7,251 nucleotides of DNA from JBGPIK01 sp041484845 (GTDB lineage: Bacteria; Desulfobacterota; Binatia; UBA9968), in NCBI GenBank assembly GCA_041484845.1, contig JBGPIK010000352.1, positions 1 to 7,251 of the forward strand, written 5' to 3'. Shown piece after piece: positions 1-6,150 of this stretch; position 1 is the stretch's first letter; each line of letters begins with the position of its first letter. A program made the position numbers and the translations under genes. The notes under the pieces were generated by a model, which ran no database searches, was not told where the DNA came from, and saw only the letters and a list, made by a program, of their open reading frames with translations.

Positions 1-67
1 CCTCGCACGGGGCTTGCAGCGCCTTCATGATATCGTCACCGGTATCTTGCTCGTTCAAAATCTTCAT
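1..67 (-). CDS. possible N-terminus of a minus-strand gene leaving the window
   Basis: Reading the minus strand from an ATG at 67-65 gives an open frame of 22 complete codons to the window edge. It begins MKILNEQDTGDD and continues through a helix-like stretch ending in QAPCE. The composition is protein-like and most third positions are G or C. The family is not recognised. No good Shine-Dalgarno is seen just before the ATG, which weakens the call. If real, the gene is divergent from the hydrolase gene at 234, and positions 68-192 would be the shared promoter region, although I see no clear -35/-10 pair there. The overlapping antisense frame through 36-893 is a shadow of the hydrolase gene and is not related. 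Confidence 0.3.
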   Translation of the reverse strand, partial: MKILNEQDTGDDIMKALQAPCE

Positions 68-192
68 TCTGCTCAACAACTCGCTCCGTCATCATCCCGC
101 CCTTTTCCCAGCAAGGGGGATTATGGGTAAAGACAAGCGCGGGAGCGGGGGAGGAAAGAGGTGGGGGTTTCTTAGTGAGGAAAGGTCTATCC

Positions 193-237
193 ATGAAGTA
201 TGTCCAACGAACAGCCGGGAGAAAGGGGATCGGATGA
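193..237 (+). CDS. 14-codon leader frame overlapping the hydrolase start
   Basis: A short frame encodes MKYVQRTAGRKGIG and is preceded by GAGGAAAGG at 177-185 with a 7-base spacer, a better Shine-Dalgarno arrangement than many full genes have. Its TGA (235-237) overlaps the ATG (234-236) of the downstream hydrolase gene in an ATGA junction, the classic geometry for translational coupling. The peptide is basic and has no recognised function; it has no run of one amino acid that would suggest classical attenuation. It may be a coupling leader or a chance frame. Confidence 0.3.
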   Translation: MKYVQRTAGRKGIG

Positions 238-968
238 ACCGAGTGGTTACGCGTCCCTTGAATGAGGACAAGGACGGCATCCAGGGTTACATCGCTTATC
301 CGGAGCGCGAAGAGAAAGGCCCCGGCTTGCTCTTGATTCACCAACATTCCGGGCTCACAGGCTATCTTAAAACCGCCGCCTACAGATTTGCCCAGCTTGG
401 TTACACGACGGTCGTCCCGAACCTTTATCATATGCTCGGTTATCCGGCGGAAACTCATATCGACAAAGGAACCGAGATTCAGAACAAGACACCGGATCCT
501 GATTTCGTGCGCGTGATCGATCGGGGGTGGAGACACGTTTGCGCGCGCAACGACGTGAGCCCTTCGCGTGTCGGAGTGATCGGCTACTGCATGGGCGGGC
601 GGCTCGGCATTCATTTCGTCGCGGCTACGCCGGCGGTGCGCGCATTCGTGGCTTACTATCCGTCGGTCGCCGACGAACCGACGACGCGCATTCGGCCGCG
701 CCATCCGTGCGACGCGGCGCGCGAGATCAAATGCGCCTCGATGATCCTTTACGGCGGCCATGATCGGCACAGTACGTTTCCGGTGCAGCAGCGCGTCATG
801 GAAAGTTTTTATGCCAACGGGCAACCGCTGGAATGGCACTATTTTCATTTCGGCAATCACGGCTTCGCCTCCACCGAATCGGACGGTTATCAACCGTACC
901 TTGCGGATCTCGTTTGGCCGCTGGTGACCGAGTTTGTGCGGCGTGAGCTGGTTTATTCCGCGTTGTAG
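234..968 (+). CDS. dienelactone hydrolase family protein (alpha/beta hydrolase)
   Basis: A 244-residue cytoplasmic alpha/beta hydrolase of the dienelactone hydrolase family, whose founding member opens 4-carboxymethylene-butenolides in chlorocatechol degradation. The nucleophile elbow GYCMGG places Cys119 as nucleophile. Asp177 in YGGHDRHS and His209 in GNHGF complete the Cys-Asp-His triad at normal spacing, and the length is typical. The position that is usually Glu (the QE-x-x-G or HEN-x-G segment near residue 37) is Gln37 in IHQHSG, so catalysis may differ from the classical enzyme. The start at 234 is chosen because GAGAAAGGGG lies at 219-228 and family similarity begins here; an in-frame extension back to 27 is low-complexity, Arg/Gly-rich and not conserved-looking. 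It ends with TAG, so TAG is a functional stop in this genome. It heads the enzyme cluster. The substrate is unknown, and many family members act on compounds other than dienelactone. Confidence 0.93.
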   Translation: MNRVVTRPLNEDKDGIQGYIAYPEREEKGPGLLLIHQHSGLTGYLKTAAYRFAQLGYTTVVPNLYHMLGYPAETHIDKGTEIQNKTPDPDFVRVIDRGWRHVCARNDVSPSRVGVIGYCMGGRLGIHFVAATPAVRAFVAYYPSVADEPTTRIRPRHPCDAAREIKCASMILYGGHDRHSTFPVQQRVMESFYANGQPLEWHYFHFGNHGFASTESDGYQPYLADLVWPLVTEFVRRELVYSAL

Positions 969-995
969 CGGAAAGGTCGCTAAGGGCTAAGCGCA

Positions 996-1022
996 GGTCG
1001 CAAAGCGTACGGCTTTGCGACC
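996..1022 (+). other. strong stem-loop between the hydrolase and first diiron gene
   Basis: GGTCGCAAAGC (996-1006) and GCTTTGCGACC (1012-1022) are perfect reverse complements around a 5-base loop, giving an 11-bp stem. The left arm is also part of an imperfect direct repeat, AGGTCGC(T/A)AAG, at 974-984 and 995-1005. No T-run follows, so it is not a canonical intrinsic terminator. It could be an mRNA processing or stability element, a partial terminator setting the ratio of upstream to downstream genes, or an operator. Confidence 0.6.
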
Positions 1023-1079
1023 GCGACGTTGGAGCGAGGCAGTGTGCGACAACATCCCGAGCAAAGGAGAATAATAAGG

Positions 1080-1793
1080 ATGCAAGTCTCACAATGGAGA
1101 AGCGTCATAGGAGAAATGGTGCGCGATCACATGCGTTCCCCTCAACTGGAGCACTATTTCTCGGTGAAAATGAACAAACATCGCGCTCAGATCATGATTT
1201 CCCAGTTGGGCTTATACATCCGCCATCGGCGGGACTGCTGGGCGCATGTATCGGCCAATTGCCCGCTCATGACCGTGAAGCAGGCGATTCTGCGACACGA
1301 ATATGGAGAAGTCATCAAAGATCAATATTCCGAGTACGGCCATCTCCACCTGATCATTCGCCAAGCGGAAAAAGTCGGATTAACTGCCGAGGAAGTTTTA
1401 AATACGAAGCCTATACCTACGACTATGGCGACGCTGTACGCTTGGGGTTGGATTACCCGCGCGAAAAGCTGGATCGAAGGATTGTCGTCGCTGACGGTCA
1501 CGGAATGGACCAACGACGATCGTCTCCTGCGCGACATCGGCGGCGGCCATTCGACGCGCATGGGCGAGCGCTGGGCGGAAGACATGGGGCTCAAATGGCG
1601 CGATATGCCGAACTTTGATGCGCACCGGCAGGCGGACGAGGAGCACAGCGACATGTTCCTGCCTTTCCTTTCCGAGCACGCAACGGGAGAGAAAGAAAAG
1701 ATGGCACTGGATGCTGTGAAAGAATCGCTCGAACTATTTGCTCTGTATCGCGAGGGTATCGCCTTCGCGATGGAAAAGATTCCACTGACTTGA
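1080..1793 (+). CDS. PqqC/TenA-like haem-oxygenase-fold diiron protein, copy 1
   Basis: A 237-residue, all-helical, soluble protein of the haem-oxygenase-like superfamily that includes PqqC, TenA and the diiron oxidases CADD, UndA and SznF. The metal signature H-x3-D-x2-H is intact as His182, Asp186 and His189 in AHRQADEEHSDMF. An earlier helix supplies Glu74, Glu77 and His88 (RHEYGE...GHLHL), which fit the Glu/His pair of diiron members. The remaining carboxylate is not certain: Glu133 and Glu142 are both shared with the paralogue at 3218. YIRHRRDCW (47-54) and YAW (120-122) are further shared blocks. It probably activates O2 for an oxidative step, but the reaction is unknown. The start at 1080 is supported by AAAGGAGA at 1063-1070; the extension to 1029 would run through that site. 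It lies 28 bases before the VOC gene. TenA-type aminopyrimidine hydrolase is the alternative, made less likely by the metal motif. Confidence 0.88.
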   Translation: MQVSQWRSVIGEMVRDHMRSPQLEHYFSVKMNKHRAQIMISQLGLYIRHRRDCWAHVSANCPLMTVKQAILRHEYGEVIKDQYSEYGHLHLIIRQAEKVGLTAEEVLNTKPIPTTMATLYAWGWITRAKSWIEGLSSLTVTEWTNDDRLLRDIGGGHSTRMGERWAEDMGLKWRDMPNFDAHRQADEEHSDMFLPFLSEHATGEKEKMALDAVKESLELFALYREGIAFAMEKIPLT

Positions 1794-1821
1794 GAGGTAT
1801 CGTCAAAAAAGGAGGATTGTC

Positions 1822-2160
1822 ATGGAGAAACCGAGAATCAGACACATTGCAATCAATGTCGCCGACCGGGAGAAGACCGCGGAGTACTACAAGAAAGTTT
1901 TCCAAATGGAAGAGAAATACCGCGGGCCGAGCGGCACGATTTATCTCTCCGACGGTCACCTCGATGTGGCGCTGATCAGCACGGACAAGTATCCATGGGG
2001 CATCAATCATTTCGGGTTCAAAGTGGATAGCGTCAAAGGCATCGAGGAAGTCGCCCAAACCCAGGCGGAAGCGAACACCTTTGGCGCCGTCGCGGAAAGT
2101 TGGATCAAGGACATCGAAGGCAACCGCGTCGATGTGTCCGAGCACGGCTGGCCGATCTAA
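1822..2160 (+). CDS. VOC superfamily protein (glyoxalase/extradiol-dioxygenase fold)
   Basis: A 112-residue, single-unit VOC protein with two beta-alpha-beta-beta-beta modules. The first module opens with RIRHIAINVADREKTAEYY, where His8 sits at the usual first metal position. The second opens with GINHFGFKV, with His63 at the third position, and ends in GNRVDVSEHGW, where Asp104 replaces the more common Glu of the GNxxEL ending. Residues His46 and Asp48 in YLSDGHLDVALI are candidates for the second ligand. Such short members act as dimers in lyases, isomerases, epimerases, dioxygenases or drug-binding proteins, so the reaction cannot be named. A near-perfect GGAGG at 1811-1815 with a 6-base spacer fixes the start. 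It sits 28 bases after the first diiron gene and 26 bases before the binding-protein gene, consistent with one transcript. Confidence 0.9.
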   Translation: MEKPRIRHIAINVADREKTAEYYKKVFQMEEKYRGPSGTIYLSDGHLDVALISTDKYPWGINHFGFKVDSVKGIEEVAQTQAEANTFGAVAESWIKDIEGNRVDVSEHGWPI

Positions 2161-2186
2161 CGTCTTTCGGAGGGAAGGACAACGTG

Positions 2187-3176
2187 ATGCAATCTAAACA
2201 TCGCGATAGGAGCAGAGTCTTTTCCGCCGGCGCCATCGGCGTTTGGGTCTTTGCTTCTCTCCTGCTGGTATCATCGCCGGGCGTTGTGGTAGCGCAGACC
2301 CCGGCCAAGGTTACCATCGCTTACTCGGCGGTGAGCCCCATCTTCGCGGGAGTGTGGATGGCGAAGGAGATCGGGGCCTTTGAGAAGCAGGGACTGAAAG
2401 CAGATCTCGTCTACATCAGCTCCGGAAGCGTTTCGGTCCAGGCGATTTTGGGTGGAAACTTGCACATGACTATCGCCGCGAGCAACGCGGTGGTCGACGC
2501 GATACTCAGGGGAGCCCCTCTTATTGCCGTCGGTAGTATTACGAACCGGCCGGCGATGAGCTTGTTTGTTCAGCCTGACATCACCAGGCCCGAGCAGCTG
2601 CAAGGCAGGGCGCTCGCAATCACCCGGCACGGCTCATCGACGCATTTTTTAACCGTTTATGTACTGGAGAAGCTGGGTCTCCAGGACAAGGTTAAAATTC
2701 AGCCCATGGGCGGGACGAGAGAAGTGGATGCGGGTTTCCGAGAGGGGATGGTTGCGGGCGCCGTGAGAAGCATGAAGCCGGGTCCAAACACGCGTACGTT
2801 GGTTGACCTGCCGGATTTGGGGATTCCTTTTTCCATGGATCTGATTGCCGTGAAGCGAGACTTTTACAAGAACTCTCCCAAGGCGGTGGAAGGCATGCTT
2901 AAAGCCTATATCGAGGGTGTGGCCGCTCTGAAAACCAGGAAAAATCTGGCTTATAAAGTCTTGGCTAAGTATCTGCTTGGCGGCGGCGCTACGCTCGACG
3001 AGGCTTATGAGTACGCGATCAAATATCTGGATCGGCAGGCGAAGGTCGAGCCGGCGGCTATTCAGACGGTTTTGAATTGGGAGGGCAAAGGAGAGATTCC
3101 CGTAAATGATTTTTACGACAACACGGCCGTCGATCGAATCATTAAAGAAGGGTTCGTCGAGAGATTATACAAATGA
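2187..3176 (+). CDS. ABC transporter substrate-binding protein, SsuA/THI5-like
   Basis: A 329-residue secreted solute-binding protein of the nitrate/sulfonate/taurine/THI5 (NMT1) type. Residues 1-10 are basic, 12-30 form a hydrophobic core and VVVA|Q at 36/37 is a likely signal-peptidase site. The mature protein starts with the typical KVTIAYSAVSPIFAGVWMAK. It keeps the lobe pattern 'EIGAFEKQGLKADLVYISSG', 'AILGGNLHMTIAAS' and 'ITRPEQLQGRALAITRHGS', and a C-terminal helical region ending FVERLYK. The ligand would be a small anion, amine or pyrimidine-like molecule and cannot be deduced. No permease or ATPase gene is in the window, so those must be elsewhere, or the protein is an orphan as is common in lineages rich in this family. 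ATG 2187 is preferred, with GGAAGGA at 2173-2179; GTG 2184 is an adjacent alternative. The extension to 2100 overlaps the VOC gene and is rejected. Confidence 0.92.
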   Translation: MQSKHRDRSRVFSAGAIGVWVFASLLLVSSPGVVVAQTPAKVTIAYSAVSPIFAGVWMAKEIGAFEKQGLKADLVYISSGSVSVQAILGGNLHMTIAASNAVVDAILRGAPLIAVGSITNRPAMSLFVQPDITRPEQLQGRALAITRHGSSTHFLTVYVLEKLGLQDKVKIQPMGGTREVDAGFREGMVAGAVRSMKPGPNTRTLVDLPDLGIPFSMDLIAVKRDFYKNSPKAVEGMLKAYIEGVAALKTRKNLAYKVLAKYLLGGGATLDEAYEYAIKYLDRQAKVEPAAIQTVLNWEGKGEIPVNDFYDNTAVDRIIKEGFVERLYK

Positions 3177-3217
3177 TGCGTGTGCTTTGTCTGGAAGCGG
3201 TAGAAAGGAGAATAGGT

Positions 3218-3913
3218 ATGAGCTTGTGGTCCAAAATCAGAGATGACATTAACCAAATCGTCAACAACCATTTTGACACCCCGGAATATAAACAATTTTT
3301 CTCCGTTAAGCTGACGCCGGCGCGGCAAGAGGTTCTCGATCTTCATTATCCCCATTACATCAAGAGCCGGCGTGATTGTTGGGCGGCGGCGAGCGTCAAG
3401 GCGCCGCTCGACGTCAAACGCGCCATCTGGGAGCACGAGAAGGACGAATTGATTTACGACAAGCGCATGGGCTCGGCCCATTTGACCGACGAACAGATGG
3501 CGGCGGCCACTGCCGAATCGAATCTACTGCCGGGAACGCGCGCGGCCATTTATGCTTGGATGTATCTGGCGACGACACGACCGTGGATTGAAAGCTTGAT
3601 GGTCAACCACATCACCGAGCGGAAAAACAATCCGGTCATCGTCAAAGGCGGTGGTTTCACGCAAAGATTCGCGCACAAAAAGGTTGCCGATTTGGGTGGG
3701 ACAATCGAGACGCTCGACATCAATACCAAGGTGCACATGGTCGCGGATGAAGATCACTCGGACATGTTCGAGCCGGTCTTCGAGAAACATGTCATAGACG
3801 AGCGAACCGCCCGGGCCGTCATTCGCGCAGCCCAAGACAGCCTTGCGTTGGATCGCGCCTACCGCAGCGCGTTGGCGACGGCGATGATGGCGATCTCCGA
3901 GAAGGCGGCGTAA
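3218..3913 (+). CDS. PqqC/TenA-like haem-oxygenase-fold diiron protein, copy 2
   Basis: A 231-residue paralogue of the protein at 1080. The two align almost without gaps through the N-terminal half: FFSVK, YIKSRRDCW (47-55), PL-VKRAI, and HE-x2-E with Glu74 and Glu77. His88 follows at the same residue number as in copy 1. They also share IYAW, WIESL, T-E at Glu134, and HMVADEDHSDMF. The metal motif H-x3-D-x2-H is His173, Asp177 and His180. The linker before this motif is shorter than in copy 1, and the segment 78-100 differs, so the active-site pockets should differ. The two may form a heteromer or catalyse successive oxidations; this is inference. The start follows AGAAAGGAG at 3202-3210 with a 7-base spacer. 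An ATG at 3173 overlaps the end of the binding-protein gene (ATGATG) but its 15 extra residues are not shared with copy 1. Confidence 0.88.
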   Translation: MSLWSKIRDDINQIVNNHFDTPEYKQFFSVKLTPARQEVLDLHYPHYIKSRRDCWAAASVKAPLDVKRAIWEHEKDELIYDKRMGSAHLTDEQMAAATAESNLLPGTRAAIYAWMYLATTRPWIESLMVNHITERKNNPVIVKGGGFTQRFAHKKVADLGGTIETLDINTKVHMVADEDHSDMFEPVFEKHVIDERTARAVIRAAQDSLALDRAYRSALATAMMAISEKAA

Positions 3914-3971
3914 CGTTTCTAAAATCTAAGCCATTGATTTGAGTTCGTTCGTCAAGCGCGGCCTCTGATCT

Positions 3972-3995
3972 TCTTCCCCCATTATTGGGGGAAGA
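3972..3995 (+). terminator. hairpin before the glutamyltransferase-family gene
   Basis: TCTTCCCCC-type arms pair as a 9-bp stem: 3972-3980 with 3987-3995 around the 6-base loop ATTATT. No T-run follows, so if it ends transcription after the second diiron gene it does so without the usual tail. The right arm is GGGGGAAG, which is also the only Shine-Dalgarno-like sequence for an ATG at 4001. The hairpin could therefore hide that site, or show that the true start is further downstream. Confidence 0.35.
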
Positions 3996-4000
3996 TCGAG

Positions 4001-5656
4001 ATGCGGGCGAGCCTTTCGGTGTCGTTGCCGGCTTCCGGACTCAAAGAAGATCAGCGGTCGCAAATAGTCACGAGGCGAATTGTGTCGGAACACTTTAGTG
4101 TCGTAGCTAAAAACGGCATGGTCGTATCCAGCCAGCCCTTGGCCACGCTTGCCGGCGTGCGCGTGTTGATGGATGGCGGCAACGCCATCGATGCGGCAGT
4201 GGCCACGGCGGCCGTGCTCGGGGTTGTCGAGCCGATGTCCATCGGTATCGGTGGCGATGCGTTCTGCCTATTTTATTCGGCGAAAGACAAAACGGTAAAA
4301 GCGCTGGATGCAAGCGGCAGGTCGCCCTACGGGAGCAATTTGGAATTTTATCGTAAGAGCGGCTTCGCGCAGATGCCGCAGAGGGGAATTCACTCGGTCA
4401 CGGTTCCGGGCGCGGTGCACGGTTGGTCCACCTTGCTCGACGCATATGGCTCAATGAAACTCGCAGAAGCGTTACAGTCCGCCATCCAGTATTCTGAAGA
4501 AGGATTCCCGGTGGCCGAGCTTACGGCTGAATCATGGCAGGAGTCGGAGCCGAGATTAAAATCCGACGAAGGCGCCGCCGTCAATTACCTGATTAACGGC
4601 CGCGCGCCGAAAGCCGGCGAGATTTTCAAGAATAGACGGATGGCGCAGACCTTGCGCGCGATTGCCGATGGCGGCGCGGATACGTTTTACAAAGGCGAGA
4701 TCGCCGACAAAATCGTTCGTTGTTCGGAAAAAAAGGGCGGCCTATTCACACGAAGAGATTTTGCCGATGATCATCCGGATTGGGTCGAGCCCGTTACCGC
4801 CAACTATCGCGGCTATGACGTGTATGAACTGCCGGCGGCGACTCAAGGTTTCGTCGCGCTTGAAATGCTCAAGATTCTGGAAGGCTTCGATATCGACTCG
4901 CTGGGACAGGGAAGTCCCGATGTCCTTCATCTGATGATCGAATCAAAGAAGCTCGCCTTTCTCGACCGTGATCGCCATCTTGGGGACCGGGACTTTATGA
5001 AGGTGCCTGTGAGCGAATTGTTCTCCGCGCAGCGGGCGGCGAAATTGCGCACATTGATCCGCCTGGATCAGGCTGCGCGCGATTACAAAACTGCGCCGCT
5101 GGGCGCCGACACAGAATATGTCGCGGCCGCAGACGGCGGCGGCAATCTCGTATCGTTCATTCAGAGCAATTTCATGGGGTTCGGCTCCGGCGTCGTCGAG
5201 CCGGAAACGGGAATCATTTTACAGAACCGCGGCCATCTCTTTTCTCTCGAAGAAGGTCACCCAAACTGCATCGGCCCGCACAAGCGTTGCGTGCACACGC
5301 TGATGCCCGGCATGATTGTCCGCAACGGAAAACCTTATGCAGCGGTCGGATTGAAGGGCGGTCATGTTCAGCCACAAGTGCAGGCGCAGATCATTTCGAA
5401 TCTGATCGACTTCAAGATGACGGTTCAACGGTCCATCTCGGCGCCGCGCTTCAATCACATCGACGGCGCGAAAGTTGGATTGGAGCCTGAGGTTGCCGCT
5501 TCAACGGTTCAGGAGTTGAGGCGCAGAGGACACGAGATCGTTTCCGGCACTCCAGAAAGCTTCGGCGGCGCCCATGCGATTGCGGTCGACTCCGAATCGG
5601 GCGCTTTCATAGGCGGATCGGACCCGCGCAAAGGCGGCTGCGCTTTGGGTTTCTGA
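4001..5656 (+). CDS. gamma-glutamyltransferase family Ntn hydrolase, non-secreted
   Basis: A GGT-family self-processing Ntn hydrolase (551 residues from ATG 4001). The N-terminal signature VVSSQPLATLAGVRVLMDGGNAIDAAVA begins near residue 41. IGIGGDAFCL and SGRSPY (Arg107, the likely carboxylate-binding Arg) follow. Autoprocessing should occur before Thr371 in GAD-TEYVAAADGGGN, giving large and small subunits. GFGSGVV, LQNRG, the GG pair at 453-454, APRFNH and GGSDPRKGG are also conserved. The serine pair seen before 'MSP' in E. coli GGT is His432-Thr433 here, and Thr392 of TTH is Glu372. No signal peptide is visible, so it should be cytoplasmic, unlike classical periplasmic GGT. The oxamate amidohydrolase branch (HpxW) is a possible alternative role. 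The start is uncertain: GTG 4082, preceded by GAGG at 4072-4075, gives 524 residues that match where family similarity begins and is at least as likely. Confidence 0.9.
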   Translation: MRASLSVSLPASGLKEDQRSQIVTRRIVSEHFSVVAKNGMVVSSQPLATLAGVRVLMDGGNAIDAAVATAAVLGVVEPMSIGIGGDAFCLFYSAKDKTVKALDASGRSPYGSNLEFYRKSGFAQMPQRGIHSVTVPGAVHGWSTLLDAYGSMKLAEALQSAIQYSEEGFPVAELTAESWQESEPRLKSDEGAAVNYLINGRAPKAGEIFKNRRMAQTLRAIADGGADTFYKGEIADKIVRCSEKKGGLFTRRDFADDHPDWVEPVTANYRGYDVYELPAATQGFVALEMLKILEGFDIDSLGQGSPDVLHLMIESKKLAFLDRDRHLGDRDFMKVPVSELFSAQRAAKLRTLIRLDQAARDYKTAPLGADTEYVAAADGGGNLVSFIQSNFMGFGSGVVEPETGIILQNRGHLFSLEEGHPNCIGPHKRCVHTLMPGMIVRNGKPYAAVGLKGGHVQPQVQAQIISNLIDFKMTVQRSISAPRFNHIDGAKVGLEPEVAASTVQELRRRGHEIVSGTPESFGGAHAIAVDSESGAFIGGSDPRKGGCALGF

Positions 5657-5681
5657 CTGCCCTTCGGGAAGAAGATTGAAT

Positions 5682-5701
5682 GCGGGGCTCTCGCGCCCCG
5701 T
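5682..5701 (+). terminator. probable terminator hairpin after the glutamyltransferase-family gene
   Basis: CGGGGC (5683-5688) and GCCCCG (5695-5700) form a 6-bp GC stem with a 6-base loop, extendable by a G-T pair at 5682/5701, and start 26 bases after the stop codon. Only two T residues follow, so termination may be weak or Rho-assisted. Position at the end of the plus-strand gene run is the main support. Confidence 0.45.
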
Positions 5702-6059
5702 TGACTCTCGTGCCCTTCATAGTAGGTCTAACCCTTGGAGTATTTGAAATTGCCTCGTTCGCAAATAACTTCGACGCTTTTGAAACCAAGTTCCCTGGGG
5801 CCAATGCCAATTTTGCGCGGGAGCCGATCTCCGTCATACGCTCCGTTGTTTGCCCTGCTTTGTAGAAAGATCAATTGCCGTGAGTTCATTGGTGTTGCTC
5901 CTCTATGTTCTATAACCTTTGTAGCTGCTCCAGGATTTCAGTTCGGCAATGGCTAGCTGGCCAGCTTGTTTCCTTCCCAAGGTTGGGCTTCGAGGCTCTT
6001 GGGCCTATGCTTTTCCCTCCAGCGGAGCAGCCCCTGGCGCACAGGTCGTGAGAAAAAAT
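5702..6059. other. intergenic stretch without a convincing gene
   Basis: Short frames are open on both strands here, but none has a Shine-Dalgarno at a proper distance or a recognised motif. A perfect 12-base palindrome, AGCTGGCCAGCT, lies at 5955-5966. CCCAAG and CTTGGG arms at about 5977-6003 could pair around a 16-base loop. No promoter pair or RNA gene was recognised. The region separates the plus-strand enzyme genes from the minus-strand group. Confidence 0.5.
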
Positions 6060-6092
6060 CCGTTCATGGTTCGACAGGCTCACCACGAACGG
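6060..6092 (+). repeat. palindromic intergenic repeat, copy 1
   Basis: CCGTTCATGGT (6060-6070) pairs with ACCACGAACGG (6082-6092) except for one mismatch, with TCGACAGGCTC as loop. I recognise this as the widespread REP-like family whose core reads TTCGACAGGCTCA...GAACGG and whose spurious minus-strand translation is the familiar PFVVSLSNHE. Family membership is from memory, not a search. It is in inverted orientation to the copy at 6121. Confidence 0.6.
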
Positions 6093-6120
6093 GACGGCGC
6101 AATATAAATTCAAGTACTTA

Positions 6121-6148
6121 GCCGTTCCTCCTGAGTGCGTCGAAGGGC
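6121..6148 (-). repeat. palindromic intergenic repeat, copy 2, inverted
   Basis: On the minus strand this reads GCCCTTCGACGCACTCAGGA followed by GGAACGGC, matching copy 1 at TTCGAC and at CTCA and GAACGG with divergence between. Its own ends GCCGTTC (6121-6127) and GAAGGGC (6142-6148) pair at six of seven positions. With copy 1 in the opposite orientation and 28 bases between, the pair resembles a BIME-type unit. It ends two bases before the stop codon of the minus-strand gene at 6151. Confidence 0.5.
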
Positions 6149-6150
6149 GA

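Noticed and set aside
27..233. 69-residue N-terminal extension of the hydrolase
   Set aside because: Low-complexity Gly/Arg-rich sequence lacking family similarity; ATG 234 has a good Shine-Dalgarno.
36..893. Long minus-strand open frame
   Set aside because: Antisense shadow of the hydrolase gene; Arg/His-rich, no motif, and explained by GC-rich codons on the plus strand.
5607..5865. Overlapping open frames on both strands after the glutamyltransferase-family gene
   Set aside because: One runs through the terminator hairpin into the gene end, the other begins inside the hairpin; neither has a properly spaced ribosome binding site or known motif.
5910..6113. 67-residue minus-strand frame beginning MNLYCAVPFVVSLSNHER
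   Set aside because: PFVVSLSNHE is the familiar spurious translation of the palindromic repeat at 6060-6092.
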